Part shown: positions 55,042 through 63,859 of the stretch, piece by piece
How positions within the stretch are numbered: the stretch's first letter is position 1
Layout: every line of letters begins with the position of its first letter
Source of the DNA: Clostridia bacterium
GTDB lineage: Bacteria; Bacillota; Clostridia; Oscillospirales; Acutalibacteraceae
Reading direction: 5' to 3'
Assembly: GCA_017407995.1 (NCBI GenBank)
Contig: JAFQVM010000016.1
Span: forward strand, 62,001-126,000
DNA length: 64,000 nt
Notes under the pieces: model-generated
Seen by the model: the letters and a program-made list of their open reading frames with translations, nothing else
Told to the model about the DNA's origin: nothing
Database searches by the model: none
Position numbers and translations under genes: made by a program

Positions 55042-55883
55042 TGCGAAATATAGACGTTTCCGAAATTTCTGCAGTTATACGTGATGCTTGCATTAGGGCA
55101 AATAAGATACTCCCTGAAGATTTAGCGGTACTTATAGCTGACAGCGCTAAAAACGAAGTTGAAGAACTTCCGAAAGATATAATGTGCAGATTGTGTGAAA
55201 ACCTGCGTGCTGCAGAGGAGATGGATATACCTATTTGTCAGGATACCGGTATGGCTGTTGTTTTTGCAAAAATAGGTCAAGATGTGCATTTTACGGGTGG
55301 CAGCTTTGTTGAGGCTGTTAACCGTGGTGTTGCTGACGGTTATAAAGAAGGATATCTCAGAAAATCGATAGTAGCTGACCCCTTAAGGCGTGTTAATACA
55401 GAAGATAATACACCTGCTGTTATACATACTGAACTTGTAGAAGGCGATAAGGTTGAGCTGACGGTAGCACCTAAAGGTTTCGGCAGTGAAAATATGAGTA
55501 AACTTAAGATGTTTAATCCTTCGGCATCACGTGAGGATATAATTGAATATATAGTTGATGTGGTTCGTCTTGCGGGAAGCAATGCTTGTCCGCCTATGGT
55601 AATAGGAGTGGGGATAGGCGGAGATTTTGAGGAGTGTGCATTGCTTGCCAAAAAGGCACTTTGCCGTCCTGTTTCGGTCAAGAATTTGGATACGTATTAC
55701 GCTGACATTGAAAAAGAGATTTTGAAACAAGCAAATGAGCTTGATATCGGGCCTCAGGGCTTTGGCGGCAAAACAACTCTCCTGAGTGTTGCGGTTGAGT
55801 TTATGCCTACCCACATAGCGGGTCTGCCTGTTGCGGTAAACATTGGGTGCCATGTTACTCGCCATGTGACGGTTACAATTTGA
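55041..55883 (+). CDS. Class I fumarate/tartrate hydratase alpha subunit
   Basis: 280 residues, normal for the separate alpha subunit (TtdA-like). PICQDTGMAVVFAKIG carries one cluster Cys; SNACPPMVIGVGIGGDFE and VAVNIGCHVTRH provide the others for the [4Fe-4S] cluster. It dehydrates malate to fumarate or tartrate to oxaloacetate together with a beta subunit. No beta subunit follows here; hpf comes next. It should therefore be paired with a distant gene, or the substrate differs. The start overlaps the amidohydrolase stop. Confidence 0.88.
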   Translation: MRNIDVSEISAVIRDACIRANKILPEDLAVLIADSAKNEVEELPKDIMCRLCENLRAAEEMDIPICQDTGMAVVFAKIGQDVHFTGGSFVEAVNRGVADGYKEGYLRKSIVADPLRRVNTEDNTPAVIHTELVEGDKVELTVAPKGFGSENMSKLKMFNPSASREDIIEYIVDVVRLAGSNACPPMVIGVGIGGDFEECALLAKKALCRPVSVKNLDTYYADIEKEILKQANELDIGPQGFGGKTTLLSVAVEFMPTHIAGLPVAVNIGCHVTRHVTVTI

Positions 55884-56004
55884 TTTTTTTATCTTGAAAA
55901 GAAAATAATATTTCTCAAGATAAATAATAAATGTAATTTTTTGTATAAAAATTGTAAAAAATTGTAAAATACATCTATTGGCTATTTATTTTTTTAGTGA
56001 TATG

Positions 56005-56013
56005 TGCTATAAT
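56005..56013 (+). promoter_or_regulatory. Extended -10 promoter for hpf
   Basis: TGCTATAAT is an extended -10 with no clear -35, about 45 bases before hpf. A small hairpin AAGG/CCTT (56020-56033) lies in the leader. An AT-rich stem TATCTTGA/TCAAGATA further upstream (about 55890-55922) may end the fumarase transcript. Confidence 0.5.
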
Positions 56014-56056
56014 GTATACAAGGTGAAAACCTTAATAATTCTAAGGGGCTGACATT

Positions 56057-56587
56057 ATGAAAATAGTCATTACAGGACGCAAGTGTTCGCCGAGAGAATC
56101 TTTTAAAGAGAGAGCTGAGAAAAAATTAGCCAAAATTGAGCGTTTCTTCGGCGATGAGGCTGAGGCCAAAATCACCGCAACCGTTGAAAAATCCTGTCAG
56201 ACAGTTGAAATAACTGTTATGAACAGCGGCATGATTTTCAGAGCACAAGAACGTGCGGAAAATATGAACGACGCACTTGACCGCTGTGTGGATTCACTTG
56301 TTCGCCAGATACGCAAGAATAAGACAAAACTTGAAAAACGTATGCGCAGCGGTGCGTTTGAAGATATTGTTGATGATTCGGCATCTGTTGAAGAAGAAAA
56401 AGAATATGACCTTGTCAGAACAAAGAGGGTAGCCCTTAAACCCCAGTCGGTTGACGAGGCTATACTTCAGATGAATATGTTGGGACATGAGTTCTATATG
56501 TTCCTCAATGATGCAAGCGGTTTGGTAAGCGTTGTATATCGACGTACTGACGGCGGATACGGTTTGCTTGAGCCGGATGAAGAATAA
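56057..56587 (+). CDS. hpf: Long-form ribosome hibernation promoting factor HPF
   Basis: 176 residues. The N-terminal S30AE domain starts MKIVITGRKCSPRESFKERAEKKLAKIERFF; a charged linker (about 110-122) leads to the C-terminal dimerisation domain beginning VRTKRVALKPQSVDEAILQMNMLGHEFYMF. This long form dimerises 70S ribosomes into inactive 100S particles in stationary phase. Monocistronic, with a terminator-like palindrome after it. Confidence 0.96.
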   Translation: MKIVITGRKCSPRESFKERAEKKLAKIERFFGDEAEAKITATVEKSCQTVEITVMNSGMIFRAQERAENMNDALDRCVDSLVRQIRKNKTKLEKRMRSGAFEDIVDDSASVEEEKEYDLVRTKRVALKPQSVDEAILQMNMLGHEFYMFLNDASGLVSVVYRRTDGGYGLLEPDEE

Positions 56588-56610
56588 ATAATTATTGCCT
56601 ATGCTAATGC

Positions 56611-56632
56611 GAGGGGCGCTTAAGCGCCCCTC
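56611..56632. terminator. Palindrome after hpf, probable terminator
   Basis: GAGGGGCGCTTAAGCGCCCCTC is a perfect 22-base palindrome, without a following T-run, so it may rather protect the 3' end or pause polymerase. Confidence 0.55.
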
Positions 56633-56659
56633 AACCCATGCAAAAGAAAGGGTTTATTG

Positions 56660-57775
56660 ATGAGTATAAATTTTGTAGTGCCTTGTTTGCTCGGGCTTGA
56701 AGCGCCCATAGCGGATGAATTAAGAGATATGGGAGCGCAAAATGTGGTTGCTGAAAACGGACGTGTCCTATTCAGCGGAGACCTGAATATACTTGCACGA
56801 GCTAATATTAACTCACGTTTTGCCGAGCGAGTGTTGATACTTGTCGGCAGCTTTGAAGCGCATAGCTTTGAAGAGCTTTTTCAGGGCACACGCTCACTTG
56901 CATGGGAAGAATGGATTGGCTGTTTAGATGCATTTCCGGTTAAGGGTTATTCAATAGATTCTGACCTTTTCAGTGTTCGTGATTGTCAGTCGATAATAAA
57001 AAAAGCAGTAGTTGAAAGACTCAAACAGAAGTATTCGGTTGAGTGGTTTGAAGAAAGCGGTCCTGTTTATCAGATTCAGTTTTCTGTAATGAAAAATAAG
57101 GTTTCACTTATGATTGACACTTCGGGTGCGGGATTGCATAAGAGAGGATATCGTTTGAGTGCAAATGATGCACCTATAAAAGAGACTTTGGCAGCCTCGT
57201 TGTGTTACTTTTCTCGATTGAGACCGTACCACTCTCTGTATGACCCTATGTGCGGTTCGGGAACAATTCTTATAGAGGGAGCCATGATGGCGATTAACAG
57301 GGCTCCGGGAATCAACAGGAACTTTTCTGCAGAGCGTTGGGAGAATATACCACGCGGCGTATGGATGGAGGAAAGAGAGAGAGCCCGTGATTTAGAACGG
57401 AGAGCAGATGATTTTTTTGCTTACGGTTCGGATATAAGTCCGCAGGCTATTGAACTTGCGAGTGCCAATGCTTGTTCTGCCGGTGTGGATGATATGATAA
57501 ACTTGAAAGCTTGTGCACTTAATAAGTTTAATCCAAGCACCGAAAGAGGAACATTAATTTGTAACCCGCCTTATGGTGAGCGTATGCTTGATATTGAACA
57601 AGCTAACGAGCTTTATAGGGATATGGGACGTGTTTTTGAGCGTCGTCACGGCTGGTCTTACAGTATAATAACTCCTGCGGATAGCTTTGAGAAGGAGTTT
57701 GGACGTAAGGCAGATAAGAGAAGAAAATTATATAACGGCATGATAAAGTGTCAGTTATTTATGTATTTTAAGTAG
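56660..57775 (+). CDS. THUMP-domain class I SAM RNA methyltransferase (RlmL/YpsC type)
   Basis: 371 residues from the ATG at 56660 after AGAAAGGG. An N-terminal THUMP/ferredoxin-like RNA-binding part is followed by YDPMCGSGTILIEGA (SAM loop, about residue 195) and the catalytic CNPPYGERM near residue 302, typical of m2G/m6A RNA methyltransferases. It likely modifies 23S rRNA guanine. It is the YpsC homologue by layout; exact target not shown. Confidence 0.9.
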   Translation: MSINFVVPCLLGLEAPIADELRDMGAQNVVAENGRVLFSGDLNILARANINSRFAERVLILVGSFEAHSFEELFQGTRSLAWEEWIGCLDAFPVKGYSIDSDLFSVRDCQSIIKKAVVERLKQKYSVEWFEESGPVYQIQFSVMKNKVSLMIDTSGAGLHKRGYRLSANDAPIKETLAASLCYFSRLRPYHSLYDPMCGSGTILIEGAMMAINRAPGINRNFSAERWENIPRGVWMEERERARDLERRADDFFAYGSDISPQAIELASANACSAGVDDMINLKACALNKFNPSTERGTLICNPPYGERMLDIEQANELYRDMGRVFERRHGWSYSIITPADSFEKEFGRKADKRRKLYNGMIKCQLFMYFK

Positions 57776-57786
57776 GAGGGATTTTT

Positions 57787-58743
57787 TTGAAACATATTTT
57801 TTTAATTAATCCTGCAGCAGGCAAGGGAAAGAGTGTTGATATTATACGCCCGCAGATAGAGGAATATTGCGGCAAAAGCGGTATCGACTATGAAATTTAT
57901 GTTACCCAAAGAAGAAATGATGCACTTGAGTATTGTCGTGAGCGTGCAAAAAGCGGCGAGAGTATTCGTTTCTATGCTTGCGGAGGAGACGGAACTCTTT
58001 ATGAGGTGGTTAACGGTGTTTACGGTTATCCGAACTGTGAGGTTGCTGTAATTCCGCTTGGCTCAGGCAATGATTTTATAAGACTCTTCGGTACAAAAGA
58101 GCAGTTTATCAATGTTGAAGCTCAGGTTACAGGTGTTCCTGTTGAGCTTGACGTTGTTAAGTGCGGCGATAAGATAGCTATAAATCAGTGTTCAATGGGT
58201 CTTGATGCAGAGGTTTGTGCAAAGCAGGCAAGTTTCAAGAAAATACCTGCTATGAACGGTGAGGTTGCATATCTTGCAGCAACATTTTATTCTCTGCTAA
58301 GAAAAGTAGGCCATAAATTTACTGTTACAATAGATGACAACGAGCCTTTTACAGATACAGTTCTGTTCTGTGTAGCAGCTAACTCACGTTGGTACGGTGG
58401 CGGATTCCAAGCGGCACCGCTTGCCTGGCCGGATGATGGACAGTTAGACTTTGTTATAGTACGTAAGGACAGAAGCCGTGCACGCTTGTTACCTTTGGTT
58501 AATAAATATAAGAACGGCGAACATGTCGGTATGGATATAACCCGTTATGTTAAGGGAAGTAAGATGAAGGTTCATTGTGATACACCTTCTGCTGTTAATG
58601 TTGACGGTGAGTGCGAGTTTGTTACTGACAGTGAGTTTGAAATTGTACGCAAGGCCATAAAGTTTGTTGTTCCTCAGTTTTCAACTTTCCTCAAGGACAG
58701 GGAAGAACGAATAGCTAAGGAGAAAGAGGCTGTTGAACAGTAA
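57787..58743 (+). CDS. Diacylglycerol-kinase-family lipid kinase (DgkB/YegS-like)
   Basis: 318 residues from a TTG at 57787 after AGGAGGG. FLINPAAGKGKS at the N-terminus and YACGGDGTLYEVVNG (GGDGT, about 61-75) are the kinase signatures; PLGSGNDFIRLFG follows. C-terminal beta-sandwich with VDGECEF. It phosphorylates diacylglycerol or a related lipid at the membrane face, recycling it for phospholipid synthesis. The true lipid is inferred. Confidence 0.9.
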   Translation: MKHIFLINPAAGKGKSVDIIRPQIEEYCGKSGIDYEIYVTQRRNDALEYCRERAKSGESIRFYACGGDGTLYEVVNGVYGYPNCEVAVIPLGSGNDFIRLFGTKEQFINVEAQVTGVPVELDVVKCGDKIAINQCSMGLDAEVCAKQASFKKIPAMNGEVAYLAATFYSLLRKVGHKFTVTIDDNEPFTDTVLFCVAANSRWYGGGFQAAPLAWPDDGQLDFVIVRKDRSRARLLPLVNKYKNGEHVGMDITRYVKGSKMKVHCDTPSAVNVDGECEFVTDSEFEIVRKAIKFVVPQFSTFLKDREERIAKEKEAVEQ

Positions 58744-58750
58744 TAATTGT

Positions 58751-58783
58751 AAACGCTGCCGGAGCTTAGCTCTGGCAGCGTTT
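58751..58783. terminator. Bidirectional terminator
   Basis: AAACGCTGCCGGAGC (58751-58765) pairs with GCTCTGGCAGCGTTT (58769-58783) with one G-U, between the convergent lipid kinase and PHP genes. Confidence 0.85.
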
Positions 58784-58799
58784 TGAGGATTTATGATAT

Positions 58800-59483
58800 T
58801 TATTTTATAATTCCGTCTGTGCGGAGTCTGTATTTATTGTTGCGAAGTGCCGATACGAGTTGTTGTTCAGACTCGATTTTTTCTTCAAAATACAGCCCCC
58901 CCGGATGTTCACCTATAGGACCATGGTAATCGGAGCCGGATGTTTTTCTTAAGGAGTATTTGTTTGCCCATGCATTTGCAATATCGTTGCTTGAATTGTG
59001 GTTTGGGTGTGCGTTATAGACTTCTACACCGTCGAGCAGCTTGGGATTTACCGTTGTCATACCAAGGCGAAACGGATGAGCCTGAAAAACAATAAAACCG
59101 TTTTTATCAGCTATCTTTCTAAAGGTTTTCATGTTGGGTATTAAATTCAAATCTTCATGGGAGTAGATGAACTCCTCATCTATACCGTATACAAGATAGT
59201 CATTATCATTTTCTGTGAAACGAATCTCCATTCCGAGAAGGACTTTGAAGTTTTTGGTTTCAAGTTTTTTTGCTGTTCTGTATCCGTTTAGGAAGTGGTC
59301 AACTTTTTCTTTCCAGGATACATTTCCGGCTTTGTTTATAGTGGATTGATTCATATGGTCGGTTATAACGATACCGTCATAACCGAGAGATTTAAAAATA
59401 TCAACAACATCTTCAGCAGTTTTTTCGCCGCATGTGCTTGATTGGGAGGTATGTGCGTGCATTTCAAAGAGGTATTCTTTCAT
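58800..59483 (-). CDS. PHP-domain phosphoesterase
   Basis: 227 residues from the ATG at 59483; a GTG nine bases upstream is an equal alternative. Metal ligands of the PHP fold are visible: EMHAHTSQSS (HxH), VITDHMNQS (DH), GMEIRFTE (Glu), FQAHPF (His) and GSDYHGPIG (DxH). Such small PHP proteins are phosphoesterases for nucleotides or sugar phosphates. Monocistronic; substrate unknown. Confidence 0.88.
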   Translation of the reverse strand: MKEYLFEMHAHTSQSSTCGEKTAEDVVDIFKSLGYDGIVITDHMNQSTINKAGNVSWKEKVDHFLNGYRTAKKLETKNFKVLLGMEIRFTENDNDYLVYGIDEEFIYSHEDLNLIPNMKTFRKIADKNGFIVFQAHPFRLGMTTVNPKLLDGVEVYNAHPNHNSSNDIANAWANKYSLRKTSGSDYHGPIGEHPGGLYFEEKIESEQQLVSALRNNKYRLRTDGIIK

Positions 59484-59582
59484 ATATTTCACTTTCTTTC
59501 AGCTATAGTGTTTATCCACAGGAAAGTATTATACTCTGATTTAATTATCTGTGCAATTGAAATTTAAAAATTTGGAGAAAGT

Positions 59583-60215
59583 ATGAAAAATTATTCACTT
59601 TTAATTTGGGATTTTAACGGAACGCTTCTTAATGATGTCGGCGCAGCTCTGGCGTCTGTTAATGATATGCTTGCATGCAGGGGTAAAAAGCCGATAGACA
59701 TAGATGCTTACCGTCAGTATATAGATGTTCCGATAATACGGTTTTACGAGCAGGTTTTTGAACTTGAGCATGAAAATTATCAAGAGATACTTGCAGAATA
59801 TCAGGCGGGGTACGAGTGGCACTTGAAAAAATGCAGATTGACTGATTTTGTGCAGTTAGCTCTTGATACGGCAAAAAATAAGGGTATACCGCAGGTGGTT
59901 TTGTCGTCAAGTGAACAGAATCAGCTTGAACGCCTGCTGAGAAAATATGATATAGCAGATTATTTTGATGCAGTTTTGGGCTCGCAAGACTTTTTCGCAG
60001 GCAGTAAGGTTGAACGGGCAAAGCTTTATATTGAGGAGAATAAGATAGAGTCATCTTGTGTGCTTGTAATAGGCGACTTGACTCATGACTTTGAGGTGGC
60101 ACAGGCTATAGGTTCGCAGTGTCTGCTACTTACAAGCGGACATCATGACAGAGAACGACTTGAAAGAACAGTCGCAAGAGTAGAGGACACACTTGAAAGC
60201 TTTGTTATGGAGTAA
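59583..60215 (+). CDS. HAD-family phosphatase (phosphoglycolate-phosphatase-like)
   Basis: 210 residues. Motif I DFNGTLLND (Asp nucleophile with Asn in the second position) is near residue 10; VVLSSSEQNQLERLLRKY is motif II; VIGDLTHDFEVAQAIG is the final metal-binding motif. A helical cap lies between. The substrate cannot be assigned. A single consensus DnaA box lies about 65 bases upstream, probably by chance. Confidence 0.85.
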   Translation: MKNYSLLIWDFNGTLLNDVGAALASVNDMLACRGKKPIDIDAYRQYIDVPIIRFYEQVFELEHENYQEILAEYQAGYEWHLKKCRLTDFVQLALDTAKNKGIPQVVLSSSEQNQLERLLRKYDIADYFDAVLGSQDFFAGSKVERAKLYIEENKIESSCVLVIGDLTHDFEVAQAIGSQCLLLTSGHHDRERLERTVARVEDTLESFVME

Positions 60216-60284
60216 TGATTAAGTTGAAGAAAAAAACTATCTATGGTAACATATCTGTTAGTTTTATATATTTAGGAGAAAATC

Positions 60285-61895
60285 ATGATTACAGTTTCAG
60301 ATTTAAGCTTCAATTTTGGCACACAGACGTTGTTTAAAAACGTAGATTTGAAGTTTACCCCCGGTAATTGCTATGGAATCATAGGGGCAAACGGTGCGGG
60401 AAAGTCAACTTTTTTAAAAATACTTTGCGGTGAATTAGAGCCGTCACGTGGAGCTGTTGTAATACCGCCGACAGTCAGGATGTCGGTTTTGAGGCAGGAC
60501 CACTATGCTTTTGATGAATTTACGGTTCTTGATACCGTAATAATGGGTAACAGACATCTTTACGATGTCATGAAAGAAAAAGATGCCTTATATGAAAAGC
60601 CTGATTTCAGCGATGAGGACGGTATGCGTGTTGCTGAGTTGGAGGCAGAGTTTGCTGAAATGGACGGCTGGGAAGCGGAGTCGGATGCATCTAAACTGAT
60701 TCAGGGCTTAGGTTTGTCCGAAGATATTTTGTATGAACTGATGTCATCTTTGTCAGGCTCGCAAAAGGTTAAAGTCCTTTTGGCACAGGCTCTGTTTGGA
60801 AATCCTGATATAATCCTGCTTGACGAGCCTACTAACGACCTTGATATTGCAGCTGTAAAATGGCTTGAAGATTTTTTGAGCGAGTATTTTGGTACAGTTA
60901 TAGTTGTGTCGCATGACAGACACTTTTTGAACAATGTTTGCACCCGTATAGTTGATATAGACTATACGGAGATAAAAATGTATGTCGGTAACTATGAATT
61001 CTGGTATGAGTCAAGCCAGCTTATACAGCGACTTATAAAGCAGCAGAATAAGAGAAACGAAGAAAAAATTAAGGAACTTCAATCTTTTATTGAGAGATTT
61101 TCGGCGAACAAATCAAAGTCCCGTCAGGCTACATCGAGGAAAAAGCTTCTTGAAAAACTTACAATTGAGGAGCTACCTGCATCAAGCCGCAGGTATCCGT
61201 TTGTTGGATTTGATATGGATAGAGAAGTCGGAAAGGATATTCTAACCGTTGAAGGTCTTTCTAAAAGTGTTGACGGTGTAAAGCTCTTTGAAAATGTCAG
61301 TTTTACTGTACGCAAAAATGATAAAATCGCTTTTGTAGCGAAGACAGAGCAAGCTATAACTATGCTGTTTAAGATATTGATGGAGGAGGAAGAGGCGGAC
61401 AGCGGTTCGTTTAAATGGGGCCTCAGCACGTCACGCTCGTATTTTCCTGCCGATAATTCAGCTTATTTTGACAGCAACGACAATCTTGTTGATTGGATGC
61501 GCAGATATTCCAAAGACCAGACAGAGACATATATCAGAGGATTTCTTGGCAGAATGTTGTTTTCAGGGGACAGCGTATTGAAACCGGTTAATGTTTTGTC
61601 GGGTGGCGAAAAGGTCAGATGTATGTTGTCACGTATGATGTTGTTTGGCTCAAACGTTCTTCTTCTTGACCAGCCTACTAATCATCTTGACCTTGAGTCA
61701 ATAACAGCGGTCAATAACGGTTTGTCTGAATTTAAGGGAAATGTGCTTTTCTGTTCGCACGACTATGAAATTGTGAACACGGTCGCCAACAGAATAATAG
61801 AAATTTGTGAGGACGGAATAGTCGACCATTCAGGAAACTATGATGACTTTGTTGAATTCAAAGAAAGCAGAGGCATGGACCTTACGACACTTTGA
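60285..61895 (+). CDS. ABC-F ATPase (YbiT-like) with degenerate motifs
   Basis: 536 residues, two ABC domains joined by a linker with charged helices (about 245-300). NBD1: Walker A GANGAGKSTFLK near residue 37, signature LSGSQ in place of LSGGQ, Walker B ILLDEPTNDLD. NBD2: the Walker A region reads AFVAKTEQAITML, lacking the glycines and the Gly-Lys-Ser/Thr, although signature LSGGE and Walker B VLLLDQPTNHLD remain. ABC-F proteins act on the ribosome E-site. The degenerate second site is partly known in the YbiT branch but is more extreme here. No transmembrane domain. Confidence 0.9.
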   Translation: MITVSDLSFNFGTQTLFKNVDLKFTPGNCYGIIGANGAGKSTFLKILCGELEPSRGAVVIPPTVRMSVLRQDHYAFDEFTVLDTVIMGNRHLYDVMKEKDALYEKPDFSDEDGMRVAELEAEFAEMDGWEAESDASKLIQGLGLSEDILYELMSSLSGSQKVKVLLAQALFGNPDIILLDEPTNDLDIAAVKWLEDFLSEYFGTVIVVSHDRHFLNNVCTRIVDIDYTEIKMYVGNYEFWYESSQLIQRLIKQQNKRNEEKIKELQSFIERFSANKSKSRQATSRKKLLEKLTIEELPASSRRYPFVGFDMDREVGKDILTVEGLSKSVDGVKLFENVSFTVRKNDKIAFVAKTEQAITMLFKILMEEEEADSGSFKWGLSTSRSYFPADNSAYFDSNDNLVDWMRRYSKDQTETYIRGFLGRMLFSGDSVLKPVNVLSGGEKVRCMLSRMMLFGSNVLLLDQPTNHLDLESITAVNNGLSEFKGNVLFCSHDYEIVNTVANRIIEICEDGIVDHSGNYDDFVEFKESRGMDLTTL

Positions 61896-61912
61896 TGCCA
61901 AAATAAGGTCAG

Positions 61913-61941
61913 TTGATTGATGGCGAATTTTGTGATATAAT
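61913..61941 (+). promoter_or_regulatory. Sigma-A-type promoter for the O-antigen-ligase-like gene
   Basis: TTGATT (61913-61918), 17 bases, TATAAT (61936-61941), about 35 bases before the ATG at 61978. Confidence 0.7.
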
Positions 61942-61977
61942 ATTGCTATCTAAAAAATAATGAGGAAAGGCAGTAAC

Positions 61978-63801
61978 ATGGATAAGATAAAAGCTGTCAC
62001 AAAAGAAAAAATTAATCTTAAAGATAAAAACGTGCTTCTTTATATGGTTGCCTGTGCAATAGTGGCAGTGCAGCCGTTGCTTGACATTATATCTTCTGTA
62101 GTTATAAATGCAGGCAAGTCTAACTTTATAAGTGTGTCAGGAGCAGTGAGAGCAATTCTTATGCTTTTGATTCTTGTATATTCAATCGCTTTTTATAACG
62201 GTAAATATAAAAAGCTGTGTTCTGTATACTTGTCAGGTGTTTGCGTTTATATCTTTTTGGTATGTCTTATGACGGCTATAAGAGGTACTGCAATTGCTTG
62301 CTTTTATATGACAGGACTTATGGCAGACACGTTTTTCTTCCACTTTGCTTTTGTTGCTATTATGGAGCTGTATTATACGGTAGGCCGCAGAGTTTCCCCG
62401 TTGGTAACAACGTTTATGGCTTTGATTTATGCGCTTACAATTGCGATAAACTTTTTGTTTGATAAAACAGGAGATTTCAACTTTTCTTCTTCTTTTGCTG
62501 TAGCTCTTGCATTGCTTATTCCGACAGCACTTGTTTTTATATCAGCTCATATCGGAAAGATTAAGACCAGCGACAAAACAAAGGAAATTTTGTCATATGC
62601 AATTCCGATTATATGTACTGCGGTTGTTTTAGCCGGTGCGGTTCTTTCTAATTCCAGACCTGTATTGATTGTCAGTGTGCTTTTTTCTGTGATATTCTTT
62701 ATGTGGTCGTTTTCGGGTTGGAGAAACAACAGCGGTAATACGCAAAAAAGAAAGCCGCTACTCAAAAGTTTTATCTCCTCGGCTTTATTCTGCGTTTTGA
62801 TATTGGCGTTGTTGCCTGTATCACCTATAAAAAGTTCATTTGACGGTACTTTTAGGCTTAGCGAACTTTTTTATACATATAATGGTAACACCCAAACCGG
62901 AATCCCAAGCGGAGATAACGGCGATGATGTTCTATCTTTTGAGGACGAAGAAGAGGACGACGGAAATGATTATGTTCCGATTCTCAACTCAGGATATGAC
63001 CCCAATGATGATAGGGATGAAGATGATACAACATCTTCAAAGTCTACTACGGAAAATTCTAAGACCACAGAATCTAAATCTACTACGGAGTCATCGTCTT
63101 CTGATAGTGAGCCGGCAGGTGATGAATCGACATCGGAAGAGCCTTCTGACACAACACAGGAGGACACCACTAACAGGTGGCAGTTACCTTCAATCAATAT
63201 GTCTGACATAGACAACTTTTTCTCAACACTTCCTCTTCCGAGCAGACCGTCTGCACAAACTACTGAGCCTGCAGCAGACAACACCCAGTCACAGGAAACT
63301 GAGCAGTCGTCATCAGATTCTGAAAATACAAATGCTGTACCGCCTGCGGCAATAGGAGCAGGCGTTGTAAAGATGCCGTCAGGTAATTTCATGGCGATAA
63401 ATTTGGATAGGGTAAAGTATTTTTCAGACTCTTTCTTTGACAGCAATATGGAGACTTGGCTGTTTGGCTTAAGATTTACAAGTCTGTTTAATGAAGATTT
63501 ATCTCCCGCACTAAAGGTAAAGTCAGATTTGTTTTCTGTTTTCTTTAATTATGGTATACTTGGTTTTCTTGTGTATGTTTTGCCGATAGCTTTTATATTC
63601 TTAAAAATTTTTAAGTTTATACTTCTCAATTTTTCTTCTGTCTTTGAGTCAATAGGCTTTTTGACTTATGTTTTCAGCGCAGTCGTAATACTTATCTTGT
63701 CTGTTTTTGACGGAGATGTGCTTGCCTTTTCAGCTGTTGGCTCTGTTGCAGCAGTCTTATTGGCCAACACATTTACTCTGTGTGAAAAGAATCAAGAATA
63801 G
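61978..63801 (+). CDS. O-antigen-ligase-like polytopic membrane protein with acidic Ser/Thr-rich loop
   Basis: 607 residues from the ATG at 61978 after GAGGAAAGG. N-terminal helices begin LYMVACAIVAVQPLLDIIS, a start shared with Clostridial O-antigen-ligase (Wzy/WaaL) family proteins. After about eight helices comes a long hydrophilic region (about residues 300-460), first rich in Asp/Glu (EDEEEDDGNDY) and then in Ser/Thr/Glu, ending before a final three-helix segment. The family joins glycan chains to lipid carriers on the outer face. The low-complexity loop is unusual and could be glycosylated or wall-spanning. Function is inferred from topology. Confidence 0.7.
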   Translation: MDKIKAVTKEKINLKDKNVLLYMVACAIVAVQPLLDIISSVVINAGKSNFISVSGAVRAILMLLILVYSIAFYNGKYKKLCSVYLSGVCVYIFLVCLMTAIRGTAIACFYMTGLMADTFFFHFAFVAIMELYYTVGRRVSPLVTTFMALIYALTIAINFLFDKTGDFNFSSSFAVALALLIPTALVFISAHIGKIKTSDKTKEILSYAIPIICTAVVLAGAVLSNSRPVLIVSVLFSVIFFMWSFSGWRNNSGNTQKRKPLLKSFISSALFCVLILALLPVSPIKSSFDGTFRLSELFYTYNGNTQTGIPSGDNGDDVLSFEDEEEDDGNDYVPILNSGYDPNDDRDEDDTTSSKSTTENSKTTESKSTTESSSSDSEPAGDESTSEEPSDTTQEDTTNRWQLPSINMSDIDNFFSTLPLPSRPSAQTTEPAADNTQSQETEQSSSDSENTNAVPPAAIGAGVVKMPSGNFMAINLDRVKYFSDSFFDSNMETWLFGLRFTSLFNEDLSPALKVKSDLFSVFFNYGILGFLVYVLPIAFIFLKIFKFILLNFSSVFESIGFLTYVFSAVVILILSVFDGDVLAFSAVGSVAAVLLANTFTLCEKNQE

Positions 63802-63832
63802 CGTATGCTAAAAATCAACAATAAGGTTAAAA

Positions 63833-63859
63833 AAATCCCGTTATTATATAGCGGGATTT
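63833..63859 (+). terminator. Intrinsic terminator near the right edge
   Basis: AAATCCCG/CGGGATTT stem with an 11-base AT loop and TTTC-T tail, following the membrane protein gene. From 63862 to 64000 nothing but AT-rich sequence was seen. Confidence 0.7.

Noticed and set aside
59512..59520. Consensus DnaA box TTATCCACA, possible replication origin
   Set aside because: A single box without companions, AT-rich unwinding element, dnaA or dnaN nearby; chance match or minor titration site.
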